Shown here piece after piece: positions 31,061 through 48,200 of a DNA stretch of 64,000 nt (within the stretch, counting starts at the first letter, position 1; every line of letters starts with the position of its first letter). Location: NCBI RefSeq assembly GCF_047496725.1, contig NC_132970.1:18094501-18158500 (forward strand). Reading direction: 5' to 3'. A program made the position numbers and the translations under genes. Under the pieces are notes generated by a model. That model searched no databases. It was given only the letters and a program-made list of their open reading frames with translations, and was not told where the DNA came from. The DNA comes from Anoplolepis gracilipes (taxonomy: Eukaryota; Arthropoda; Insecta; Hymenoptera; Formicidae).

Positions 31061-32560
31061 ATGTAAATATCATCGGCAAGTAGATTGAAAATATACTCTC
31101 GATATTATTAAAAACGTTATATTACAATACGTTGTCATGTTATAGAAATGCACAATAAATGCTAGATTGCACAGACTTCAGATTTTTTGCGAGATCGATT
31201 TTCATCAACGTACATTAATCTCTTTTATTCTTTCTATTCCATATTTTCGATGATTTAAAAATAGATTAAATCAGTATAATTTATTCATATTTAATATTAA
31301 TTTTTAATTAATCTCAACCAATTCGGATTGTTTTTTTTTTTCTCAATCATAAACAATATGAGAACAGAAAAAATCAGAGATAATATTACATAGATATTTT
31401 TATCTTAATTAGGTTGTTATTAGATAATTAAAGCGTTCGAAATTTATATAAAGATTATATAATATTTTCATTTACGTATATAAAGATAATATTTTCATTT
31501 TGCATTAATTAGTCAAAGCTCCTATATGAATGGCTTTTGATAAAAATAGGGTCAATATAAAAATAATATTTCAATTTGATTGTTGTGTTTTGTTTTTACA
31601 TAGGCTTTTATATATTATAGTTATATACACAGAATATTACAATATTACTTTTGTTCTGTTTGCAATATTATTTTTATAATGTATTTGGACATTATTGATA
31701 ATATACTCTGCGTATTTATTGTAAATATTATAAATATTGTAATGACGCATTTATTCGATTTATGTGAGTACATGCGTACGCGCTTATACATAGTATGCAC
31801 TCTAATATAAATTTTATAAATACATAATAAATACTAATAAACAGCGCGCGCTTCGTTCATATATGGGTTATAATTTTTTCAATTTATTAAATAAAGAAAA
31901 AAATTATATATTTAAAATTACTCTTTACTGATAATTTACATATATATTTATAAATATTTATATATTTGTGCAAGATATTTGTACAATGTGTTTGATGGTA
32001 TTCTTATTTAAATGTAGGATTTATTATTATTTTATTTTATTTATTTTTACTATTTAAATTAAAAGCAATTAATAACAATAACCTTTTATTTACTACATTT
32101 AAAATAATAAGTCAAATAAAGAGTATCTAAAATTCACAGTCATATTCATTTTGAAGATTTGGAATCATTTTTTATTTTTACTGCGCATCGGGAATGTTAT
32201 ACCCTCGTCTTGTCTTATTGTATCATATTCTTAACGTCATCGATCATCAATCAGACACACGGAAAAAATACAATATTTGATTTAAACACGCTTAACGAGT
32301 TTTCATCACTTTTTTTATTATGAATGAAAATTTGACGTATCGTTTCAAATATAGTTATGAAACTGTGTAAATAATATTTACACGGGACATCAATATTTCC
32401 AATGTATTACATTTTACATTATAATTTAATGTCAAAATGTGACATTTCAGAACGTGTTTTCTATATCGGTTAAAATCATTAAACGAAACAGAGAACCACA
32501 CGTTTCGATACTAATGTAGCAAAAGCAGCGAATTTCTTGAACAAAACTTTCATCACAGGG
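31061..32560. other. AT-rich non-coding DNA
   Basis: No gene, RNA or repeat boundary recognised; mostly AT-rich single-copy-looking sequence. Confidence 0.55.
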
Positions 32561-33070
32561 TTACAAGTTGGATCTCATCTTGTTATACCGAAAATGTGTA
32601 CAAGATAAATCACAGGCAGAATCGCGTTTCGAGATCCCGTATTCACGTCACTTTCGACCGAAATCGTATCGTAGCCGACACGGCATCCGTATTGACGACA
32701 CGCTTGGGGTACTTAATTAATGACGTTCGACGTCGTCGACGTAATAACTTGCTCACGTGGTTTCCGGTCGGCATTCGGGCCTGCCCGGCCCTGCGATGTG
32801 TCATAAAGTTCTAGGCATGCACAGCCGTCTGCATTGTCTCCTGTCTCGATTCATCTCCCGATTTCCATTACCGGCGACATTCGAGACATTCCTGGAAACG
32901 CTTCCAACGATTTATCGTCACCTCCTCCCTCCCGGACAGGCCGTAGCCAAAGATAATCCTCGATGCAAACCCTGTACAAACACAGTGTGTAGCCGCATTT
33001 CGAAACTACCCAGGCCTCGATGTTAGCAAGGTAAACTGAACTGTGCTGAAAACTGCCGCAACCGTGTTTA
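32561..33070. other. GC-richer island; no gene read
   Basis: About 500 bp of CpG-richer sequence with overlapping frames of 72-97 codons on both strands, none recognised. A GCAAG|GTAAAC donor-like site lies near 33030 on the plus strand. Regulatory function or an untranslated exon is possible. Confidence 0.35.
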
Positions 33071-36000
33071 CCTGCATTCTGAGATTTCAGTACGTCTATA
33101 TACGAAAAAAATTTATTTATCATGAATATCGATAGACTTTTCAATTCATAAAATGGCAGACACTTTACAGTAGATTTTCAATAACTTCTAAATATTCCAT
33201 AACTTTTAAATATTGATGGATTAATCAAATTTTCATCATCGGTTCTTCTTCAAGAAAAGAATTATGTCTTTGTTTTTTTCTTTTTTTTCGATTGAACAAA
33301 GAGAGAGTGAGAATTTCTTGAAATCGTAAAAATGTCTCGAGAAATTTAATAAAATATTGAATAAAATATTAATGAACAAATTATACGATGTTCAGAAGAT
33401 ACTGGGAACTCAAGTGCGAATTTGTAGAATTAAAAAAAGTGATTAATAATTACGCACACAGATTAGAAAAATCTCGGCAATTAAATGAATATCTGTGCCG
33501 ACTTAAGTATTCGCACAAGAGGAAATGATATTACATATTTCTTTCATTAATTTAATTTTGATATCATTTCTATATATTTTGCTTCTAAGACGATTCAATT
33601 TTTAGTCGATGATATACATACAATTATGCAATTATGCAAGCATGAAATTCTTTAGCGACAAAAAGAATTTATGATTTTATAATTTTAATTATATTAAAAA
33701 ATATATATATATATATATATATATAGATGTATGTGTATAAATTATATATTTCAATCTTCATTTTTAATCTTTATCACATATTTACTTTGATATTTTAAGC
33801 AGTGAAATAATTCTCTTTTAAAACTATTTAATCTATAGTTTTGTTTATATTTTAAATCTCTAACAATGAGAAATTATTCGTTTATTGCCTATTTAAAATG
33901 CAAAATTGAAGATATAAAAATCTTTAGATCCCATAAACGTAAAAAAAATTCAGATTGAAAGTAAGTATTATACAATTTTAGTACATGTATATGTATACTG
34001 CCGAATCAAATACAAGGTGTACTATTTCGATTCGAGTTTACATCATTTTATTTTCCAATGTCTAGTGCAAATAATTTTTTTCGTATATATAAGATATGTT
34101 GCTAGTGCCGAAAATTTCATTTCAGAAATCTCCCAAAATCTGAATTTTGCCCTACTAGCAGCTGAGAGATAGTACAATTTTATAAAAAAACACAAAGTCT
34201 TCGGGAATGAGTGTTGATATTGCAAAGAGAAATTACATATCTTCGATGGAGATTCCCTAAACTAGGAAAAATATCTGGATTTTCAATTTGCTCGTCAAAT
34301 ATCGACCATAAAAGGACGCCGTTCCATTTTGCGAAGTTTCATCTCGCCGATGACTTACAATTTGATTCTACTCTTTCCAATCTCTTTACATTATTCGTTG
34401 GGAGTATCCTTCGCCACGATTTCACGTGACGCCTTCTTATAAAAACGCCAAACTTCTGAATAACCGCGGAAAACTGAATGACTTACCAGTCCGCAATATT
34501 CCATCTCGCGTAACATGTGTTGTGCGAATATATCAGGAATACAAATTGAATACAATGACGGGCAATCTATATCCGCGCCACCCATCCTATTTCCAATGCA
34601 TTCATCCATTTAGTTTACGGATGTCGAGTGTGTGTAGTGAATTATAGATTTATAATTAAAATATTAATAAAAGAAAGATAGGGAAATATGCTAAATATAC
34701 ATAAAAAGAAATAACTCCAATTTTTCTTCGATAAAATTTTATGTTAATATTTCCGTGGATTTTCATCCTTATCATATCCAGAATATCCCATTTTAATCGA
34801 TACACTTGAATATCTTGGAAAGAATATTGGTTATTCAAAAAATGTTTTAGATTAAATTTCAAGAGGGACATTCTGTAATCTGCACAGTTTCTTTCAGACG
34901 CTTCCAAAATTTCAACGTTATTTTTATTTTTCAAATGAAAGTACGTGATTAAATGGACGGAATATTATCAGAATGAATCATTAGTTGACAAGTATTAGCA
35001 TAGCGGCAGATATTATTTTCGAAGCGGTATCATTACGCTATAACTCTCACTCCAGTAATAAAAGCGGAGCTTTTTCCGACATTCTGCGGCTGTTCGGAAA
35101 AGGTCCGTGAAGAGAAGAAAGTAGGAAGTAAATGGAAGTAAAAAGACCGGCGAAAGAATGGGCGGGACGGATATAGGTCGCGCATGAAAATAAGGAAAAT
35201 AGGATCCACGATTTCCGGTGAACATTAGCGCCTTTGCATTTTCACGGAAGCACGAAAAACGCGACTGCGCGATATTAAAGAAGAATACACACAAATGGAT
35301 AAGCTCTCTGGAGCTTCGTGAGATATTACGTTGCTCCGAGCTATGAATAATTTCCGCGACCGACGACAGTGTCTGTTGCTTACACACTGCACAGCAAGAG
35401 TACATACTTTCGTCACTGCAACTTTACGATAACTCTCCGAAAAGTGCATCTGTGACAGTCGTGGCACTCATATATTAATCAATGATAGCAAATATATATA
35501 TTGCCTCCCTTGTATGCGATCTTACTCTCGAAAAAGCGCGATATCTGGTGTAAGTTTTATCTCGCATATAGGGTAGCGTTTCCTCGTTATGGTCTTTCAA
35601 AAAGTGTCCATGAATTAATAACAGTGAGATTTCTTACAATTAATACAAGAATTGCTAATTGTAAGATTTCTTCCTATATGTATTAACAATCAATTCAAAT
35701 TTACAATTTATAATTTTTATTTAACTTTGCTGTTTATTTTTAACCTCTCTCAGTAATGAACAATTTATATTCACGTCAATTAGCAAAATGTACAAGAAAA
35801 TATTAACAACGTTAGTAATATTATTATATTTGCTAATAAAATGTCGGAGGTAGAAAAATTTTACCGAAACTGCTAATCAAAAATACATCATGTAGTAATT
35901 TTATAAAAAAAAAAAAAAAATTTTAGTTGAATTTTTTAAACGCATTTTTGGCGATTACAAGTATATCGAGAATAATATTTGAAAGGAGGTAGATATATAT

Positions 36001-36345
36001 AGCTATTTAAGCTCATTATTCCAGACGATTCAATTTCGCAGCCCTCATCGACTTGGCGAAGAAAAGATCAAGTTTATATAAGCTGTTCATGGTACGAACG
36101 CGAGTTCGACATTACGAACTTCTGCGTTTTGAAGTGGCACGCCAAGAAACGAGGTCTTGCCGATTGTCTTGTTTAAATAGCATCCGATGACTCCCTGTTT
36201 GCGAAACGATAAAACTTTTGAATCGTTCAACTTTTTCACAAAGTAAATATAATAGAAACTAAGTTTCTTACTCTCTTATGCTCTTAATAGCCTTTTTTCA
36301 TTTAACAATTCGTAATTTTGTACATTTACAATAAGAAATTGTTCG

Positions 36346-36386
<41 letters not shown>

Positions 36387-37430
36387 TGTATATATCTATG
36401 ATCGATTTCATCAATTTTTTTCAAAATAATATGTGTATAAAATTCTCAAAAAAAATTTTTAAAAATATTCGTTAAGAAATTTTTTTTAAAATCCTTTTAT
36501 TTATATAAATATATTTAATTAACAAAATTGTTACGATTTAAATTTTTCATTTATAAATCGTTAGAATAAACTATATAACATCAATATAACGAGATTAATA
36601 ACAAGAATTTGTGAAAGATCAACATGTATTAAATGTTTAAAAAAAACTTGGTGTTTTAAACAAACACATTTTTTCAAATTTATTTTTTCATTCTTGAAAT
36701 AATCTGCAAAAATTTATTTTTTCATTCTTGAAATAATGTACAAAAGGAAAGACATAGCTATATCCGGCAAAGCATTCAGGATGCATGAATAGTTTGCTTA
36801 ATAACTAGAGCAGAAAGCAAAGCTGCTGCATTATTTATCGTCACTTTGGTCTCTCTTTTCCCCCGTTTTGGTACATCGATTTCTTATTCGGCTCATCTTG
36901 AAAGAGCAATCTAGAGAGAGCGATTTCAAACATTTCCTTACATTCTGACGAGCTTTTCAATTTGCAATTAAAAAAAATGCTTTATGAAAACATACACGGC
37001 TGAATGAATAATTAAATGCCGTAGCAAGACTGGAATGCATAATAAAGCTTTTATAAATCACTTTTAGATACATCAATCCTCTAACAGAGTTATAAAAATT
37101 ATTGGCTAACAATAATAAGTTATATATCGACCCAAATGGAAAAAGAATTTTTTGTATTTAATCTGCTTCGTATTGTTAGCAATAACTCAAATAGCAGGAT
37201 TTTTCAATCCTGCTGTAGCAAAAAAAAATTCTTATAAAGTTTATTTGCAATCATTAACGAATAAGTAGACAGCTGGCGTTTTTTTTCTCCAAAAGTTGGG
37301 TTTTTCTCAAGCGTGAACATTTTATTGGCGTATCAATAAGATGATAAATCTGCCGTAAGTACTTTTAACGAAGTGGCATGCGAGCCGTGATAACGATTGC
37401 GAGTGAAATGACACAACATCGAGTTGAATC
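33071..37430. other. AT-rich non-coding DNA
   Basis: No supported gene. TA tracts lie at about 33702-33725 and 36350-36377, a run of A at about 35906, and a 34-bp near-perfect tandem duplication at 36676-36743. Frames of 60-136 codons here have no domain signs. Confidence 0.55.
36676..36743. repeat. 34-bp tandem duplication
   Basis: Copies 36676-36709 and 36710-36743 differ only at CTG against GTA near the end of the unit. Confidence 0.93.
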
Positions 37431-37960
37431 TGCGGTAACGAAGCGCTATAACGGGGTAGATCGATATAACCGGGAGCGAGTCCTTTCATTTATCCGGCGT
37501 GTTTCGTCGCGCCCTGTGCGACTCTAGCGGAAAGTTTCCAGAAAAGCGTCCCGTTTATAGAACGCGTATTTTCCCGCGACAAAATCACTCCACTGCGATG
37601 AAAATTGTGCGCAACACAACTGTGTGCGTTCTCCCCCCCCCCCTCCCCCCTCGAGGACGACGTAGAATATGGGGCGCACAATGGGAACCGAAGGAAGTAA
37701 CAATAAAGATTTGCAGAGACGGAAGCGGAAGCACGGCTGTACGTTTATTACACCAAAGCAACGGCGAAACAATCGGCTTCTCGAATCCGCATCTCTCGCC
37801 TCATTGTATGAATTCTCGTCGATGATCATGCAATTATTAACGCGACATGCAGTTCTGAATACAGAGGTGGAAAATGCGTTGGCGGGAAGACGAGAGAGAG
37901 AGAGAGAGAGAGAGACAGAAACGTGTAATCCCCGTAGAGATTCGCTACAAAATTATATAT
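37431..37960. other. GC-richer island with C-run and GA repeat; no gene read
   Basis: CpG-rich sequence containing a poly-C/CT run (about 37632-37651) and a GA tract near 37891-37915. A 97-codon plus-strand frame starting ATGGGG at 37669 has an acceptable start context but runs into the GA tract and shows no known domain. Confidence 0.4.
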
Positions 37961-42640
<4,680 letters not shown>

Positions 42641-43528
42641 GACGTTGTTCCCCTAACACGGGCCGCGTGAAACCGAAAGGGTCGCGGGTCGCTCGCGCGC
42701 GTTGGTTATTTTAAGCGCTCTTATAAGCCAGTCATGCAATTAAAATTCGTTCATCCGGTAAAAATGCAGCCCCCGGTGGAGAGGAAAGAAGGGTTAACGG
42801 GCGCGCATTTATCTCAAGCGGTGTGCTCGCGAGCGTAACTTGAACTGCACGCGATTACCTCCGCGGCGATCGCAGAAGGGTGAACGGGGGGGGGGGAAGG
42901 AGGAGAGAGGGGGGAATGAGGATGAAAAGAGGAGGGAGGCAAGAGAGAAGGGCAAGACGCGCTCGCGAGAAACAAGCCTTCCGCGTCTCGTTTGAGCCCT
43001 TTGAGCGTCGACGGAAGTAACCATCGATGTGCACCGGAAGCGCGTCGTTGCACCCGTGTCGCGCGTTGTAGAAAACAGTTGGGGAGCACCTCGGATACCC
43101 GGAGGGTCGCACGGTGACCACGACGAAAGAAAAAGGAGGAGAACGACGAGGAAGAAGAGGACGGATGGTCGAGGAGGCGGTGAGGCCCGCGAGGACGTCG
43201 GGGAGGGGAGGGGGGAGTTAAAAGAGTGGTCGCGTCGCGGTGGACAGACGAGGGAGGCGGTGGAGGACGAAAGATAAAAGGATAGAAAGAAGAGACGACC
43301 AGCACCGCCGAGGGGAGAGGACCCTCGCGTACACCCTCTCGGATCGGGGTAGTGGCGCGGCACCGACGCCGACGTCGACGTCGAGGTTGGGGTGGACGCA
43401 CCGCAGGAGAGGGGCGCCATTATATTTGCGCAGGGCCGTCCAATAGGGCGCAGTATCGTCCCGACCGTCGTCGCGTGCACATGTCGTTGTTGTGCCCGGA
43501 CTTGTAAAACGCGCGTAAAATCACCACT

Positions 43529-43560
<32 letters not shown>

Positions 43561-43589
43561 TGCCGTCGTCGTCGTCGTCGTCGTCGTCT
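43529..43589. repeat. (CGTCGC)n then (CGT)n repeat
   Basis: Repeated CGTCGC hexamers followed by CGT trinucleotides inside the GC-rich island. On the minus strand one frame reads as Gly-Asp and then Asp repeats. Confidence 0.93.
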
Positions 43590-43809
43590 CCCCCCTCCCC
43601 GACATTCACGTCCCGGTGCCCTCGCGAGGGTGAGATCCACGCGAGACGCGTTCCCGTTCTCTCTCTCTTTTCTTCTTCCGTTTCCCTAGTATTCTTCTAT
43701 CTTCTCTATCTCTCTTTTTTTTTCTCTTCGTCTCTCCATCTGTCTCTTTACACCCCGTATTCTTCATCCCCCACCACGCGCGTCACCGTACTCTATATTC
43801 GCACGCAGA

Positions 43810-43817
43810 TATATAAA
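43810..43817 (+). promoter_or_regulatory. TATA box candidate (TATATAAA)
   Basis: A consensus-like TATA sequence lies 67 bp before the GTGAGT donor at the edge of the CpG-rich island. TATA sequences are common in this AT-rich genome, but this one stands in GC-rich context. Confidence 0.4.
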
Positions 43818-44022
43818 CAACAACAGAGAGCGCGAGTCCGACCACGCACGAGGATCGTGGAAAGTGTTGCGCTGCGAGAACAAAGTGAGTAGACAAAGTG
43901 GTTGTTTAATGTGGAGGGAAAAGGGATTGGGGATGGAAAAAATATGGCGGGAGGGAAAAATCTCGAAAGCTCACCCGCCTTTTCCTCTCTCCCTCTTTCT
44001 CTCATTTCCGTTTGCACTCCAG

Positions 44023-44216
44023 CGGACGGTCCTGCTCCGCGAACCTTTCATCCCCTTTCATAACGTGGCTAGTCAGTGTTTCACTTTCACGCAACGCGAT
44101 ACATCTCAGCGCCGTCAACGAGGGCGTCGTGGGAATTTTTGCTCGATTAAATTCATTCCGTGTGAAATCACGGCGATATGGAAGGCAACTCCGGAGATTT
44201 AAATGCTACACACATA
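44023..44216 (+). other. Candidate second exon of the plus-strand gene start
   Basis: A strong acceptor (CTCTCATTTCCGTTTGCACTCCAG, given here only by its form: long pyrimidine tract then CAG at 44020-44022) lies 138 bp after the GTGAGT donor, a typical short insect intron. The following sequence is moderately GC-rich. It contains an ATG in good context near 44178 (MEGNSGDLNATHI) before a weak GTGCGT donor-like site. The gene is not identified and later exons are not visible. Confidence 0.3.
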
Positions 44217-44761
44217 GTGCGTGTTTAGTAATTTCCGTTTAAGTCTAGGGAATTGTCACCGATAAATTTGTTAAATTTTAATGCGTCAAATACCAATAAA
44301 TTACCTTTTTTTATTATATTTTTTTTATCTAGAGCATCGAAAAGATTGCATTGATCGAGATTGCACGATCTTAATTGATGCTTTTTAAAGCAACTCTTGT
44401 ATATTTGATTATTAATCTGACGCGATTGATTCGATGCTCATTGCATTCCTTAAAAATTTATGATATAAAATAGTCAACTATTGAAAAATAAATTTGATAC
44501 TTATTTATAATAAATTTAATGGTAAATTTAATAAATTTACTTTTTAGCAAACTACTACTTTCTTAAAGAAAAATTTGAAAAAACCAATTGTTGGGATTCA
44601 ATTTTCTTGATGGTTAAAGCTCCTATCGACTTAAGATAAAATTTAGGTGGGATTAATTCTGAAATGAGAATGTTATTATAAGGCCGTTCGCGGCTTACAT
44701 TTGGGAAATTTAATTTGCCTAAGTCTTTTAAATATTATAAATATTTTCATAACTAAGTCTC
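44217..44761. other. AT-rich non-coding DNA
   Basis: No gene or repeat recognised; possibly the start of a long intron of the candidate plus-strand gene. Confidence 0.4.
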
Positions 44762-45269
44762 TATATACAAGGTAGTCCACTTAAATCGCTCATCTTAAAT
44801 ATAATTAAATATAATTAAGAAAATCTTGTTCCAAATTTATACATATATATACTTTAAAGAATAATTATATGTTTTCTTTATACCAATTAATTTCTTTCAT
44901 TACTTTGTGAATAAAAATATTAAAATAACATAATCGAAAAAAATATTTTACGAGATAGTTTATGTAAAATTATGTCAAATTAAAATATAAAATATCTCGT
45001 AAATTATTCAACAGTTTTTGGCCATCATACCCTTATAACTTTTTAACGCGGATATTACGAGGAATCGATTTATATAAAAAATCAGAGTGGTTCCATTTAA
45101 AAAAAAAAATTATCTTAAAATCTCTGAAAAAAAAGATAAAAAAAATTTTATTTTCCGTCATCATAATTGCTCTCTCGAATGATGCAATTTTTCTCTTAGA
45201 TATTTTTTTAGTATTAAAAACAAGAGAAATATTTAAAATGAACGATTTGTCGACCACTCTATGTATATA
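44762..45269. mobile_element. Non-autonomous terminal-inverted-repeat element (MITE)
   Basis: The left end reads TATATACAAGGTAGTCCACTT and continues AATCGCTCATCTTAAATAT. The right end, reverse complemented, reads TATATACATAGAGTGGTCG and continues AAATCGTTCATTTTAAATAT. The arms of about 40 bp are clearly related though diverged. The 500-bp body is AT-rich and has no transposase frame. A TA target duplication is possible but ambiguous in TA-rich flanks. Confidence 0.75.
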
Positions 45270-48200
45270 TAAAACCATCAAATTTTCATTAAGGTAATAT
45301 CGATTCCACGTTCCTGAAAAAAAAAAAAAAAAACTGTCGTTGAAGCGCGCTTATATTTGTTACTATAGTTTATTCCAATCCTATATTACAACTAACGAAT
45401 AATAAATTTGAAGAAAAATTACTTTTAATAAAAATCAAATTTCTATCTTACAAATAAACTGATGACATGCAAAGTTAATTTTTAGTTTCCTCTATAATAT
45501 CCGACATAATATAGACATAAAAATATACATATATAATGTACATTATAAAAGGTTCTTTTTATAATTTTTTTATTACCTCTTAATTTTTAGCATCATTGAA
45601 GCGATATTTAGGAAAATTTGTAAACGTTTTATTTGAAAACTTTAACATGTATATAATTTTCTTTAACAAACTTAAGACTTCAGATTTCTGAAATATCACA
45701 GTCTAAAATCTTTGTCTCATGCTGTAATCGTTTATATGAATCAAATTACTAAAGCAGCATGAAATCTCAGACACCAAAATATGCTTAAGCTTATCCAGTA
45801 ATTGTTGGAGATGAGAGGAAATGCGACGAAGATGTGTGTGTAAATGTTAAGACCTTTAGTAAACGCGTCACCATAATCTCAGTCGACATTTTCGCGTTGC
45901 GTGAAAGTCGTCGGACTAGAGGAAAAGCATTTCTAATGGATCTTTCGAGAAGACATAGATGACGTGAGGTAGGTAACGAATATGCGTTTCCACTCTCATC
46001 ATGGCATAAATTCGAAAGATCTTCGCCTAGTAAAATGAATATTAAGTACCTTGGACCTTTACAATTAAAAATAAAATAGAAAACCCATTACGCATGCCAT
46101 TATTAGAATCATCGTGAAAATTTCGCAGATGCATTAGTTTTAGATATATCCTCTCTTTTCTATATATAAATATTAATTACAATTTCTAATGTGTGTAAAG
46201 CTATTTATATTTTTAAATTAAATTTAAATATCAAATTTTTTAAATAAAATTTAAATAATTAGACTTGCAATTTTATCAACCAAAAAATGTTATACAATAA
46301 TTTATTTTAATTTTTACATTTTCTATAATTAAACTTTCTGTATTTGTATGATAATATAGTAATAATATAGAATAATTAATAATAATTTATAATGATATAG
46401 ATACAGAGATATAGAAAGAGATAGATAAATCTAATAATTAGATTATGTAAAAAATTGGCATAAAAGCTACGTTTGTGACAATCTAGACGTTAGTTGCGTG
46501 TATTTAATAATATATTTTCTAAACTATTTTGATATTGAATTAATTAATTTTCGAAAAAAATTTTTGAAAGATATTAAAGTAAACAATTATGTGTTTTATC
46601 TATGTAATAAATAATTAATATTATAATAAAAACATCGCTATAAAATAAACAAAGTAAACAAAATATAGAAGTATTCATTAAAAAATGTCAAATGATAAGC
46701 TTATTAGAGAGTTGTATGACAAGTATTATCGAAATATCTTTTCCCTTTATTACTATTTTTTTCGACGAGAAATATAATTTTTTAATTAACTAAAATAAAT
46801 TCCTATGCCACCTTCCGCATGTATTTTATTTTTTTAAACATACACACACACACACACACACATTTTGACATAATTTAATTATATGAATTATATAAAAAAA
46901 TAAAGGCGCTTTTTTGACGAATTTTTGCTGTATTTTAGTTTGCTCCCATTTGTCACGCGCCCGAATATTTGTCAAATTTACTGTTAGCATTCCACCTATA
47001 TTCTAATATAATTATGCGTTCGTTACTTTGCACGTAAAACAGACCATCGTTACCGTTAGTACCAGATTTACAAAAATGTCTCTTTACAATAATATTTTTG
47101 ATTTTTTCAAAGCACAATTCAAAAAATACAAAATTACATTGACAATAACCTAAACGTTAAATTAATAAATTGATTATTCAAATCAAATATGAGAATTGCA
47201 CAAAATAATTTTCGAAATATATTTCTAAAAATTACAGACAACACACACAGAAATATTCCTTGTCCATACACATTGCTATCTTCAAAAATATGATAATCAG
47301 ATTTATTCATATTTTACTTTCATTAAAAGTGTGACTTCGTAACGAGAATGCCAGCACCAATTTGCGGGAGCTTATTTAGGTCAACTTAATGCCGCCTTTC
47401 CGACTAATAACGATCAGTAATGTTAATAACGCGTTATGCTTTCGCATGTGCAGGTTGCAGCGTTACCGCACATTATTATTACGTAAGAGCTCGTGACTGT
47501 ACGAACTTCTATTTTAGTTAATTAAAAATGAAGCTTTTCTTTCGAGCGCACAACCGCGTGTTATCTTATGGCGCACGCATGCGATCTAGTTAGTGATTCT
47601 GATAACATCCATCGTCGAGGAAAAAAAATATATGGCATAATATCACGCAGGGTATTGCTTTTACAATTTACATCGACGGAGTAAAACATCTGCGCTCTCT
47701 TCAAACATGCCGTGCAAAAATTTTTTTTTTTTTTTGATTGCGGAAAATTTCGGCTTCCTAATTTCCCGCATATAATCTCATGAGAATTAAAAAAAAAATG
47801 CGATTAAAGTTTTATATTATACGCAGGATGTCTCAGAGCTCTCACATATTTTAAAAATACATTTCTGTTTTAATTAAACATAATCTCTATATATTTATAA
47901 TATAACTAACTCTCTCTATATCTTTGATAAAAATATAACGGATTATAGCAGGAAAAATCTACCTGTAAAAAATTAGAATTCATATAAGTTAAAATTTTCA
48001 TTGAACAAAGATTGATTACAAATTATGCAAAGAAGCCGTTTCTAAAATATTTTTTTAAATACTTTAAATAAAATATGAGCATCTTGTTTATTTAATTAAA
48101 ATGTATTATATAATATCAAATCTTAATCAAGTGTAGCAATTAAATAAAAGAGATGCAACATGTATTTTCTCATGTATGTATTACGTTAGTCATTTATAAT

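Larger units (their letters stand above)
42641..43884 (+). promoter_or_regulatory. CpG-rich promoter-like island with short non-coding exon
   Basis: This is the most GC-rich stretch of the window. It has a G/purine-rich half (42880-43320), a CCAAT box near 43440 and (CGTCGC)n/(CGT)n repeats. A TATATAAA box at 43810-43817 is followed by CAACAACAGAGAGCGCGAG, which is typical of insect 5' UTRs. A GTGAGT donor begins at 43885, so a first exon of about 40 bp or more would end at 43884. Long frames on both strands here reflect repeat composition. Confidence 0.5.

Noticed and set aside
42809..43609. 266-codon minus-strand open frame, the longest in the window
   Set aside because: It begins with Asp/Gly-Asp runs coded by the CGT/CGTCGC repeat and continues as Ser/Pro/Arg-rich low complexity. 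Overlapping frames are also open, as expected of GC-rich stop-poor DNA, and no domain is seen.
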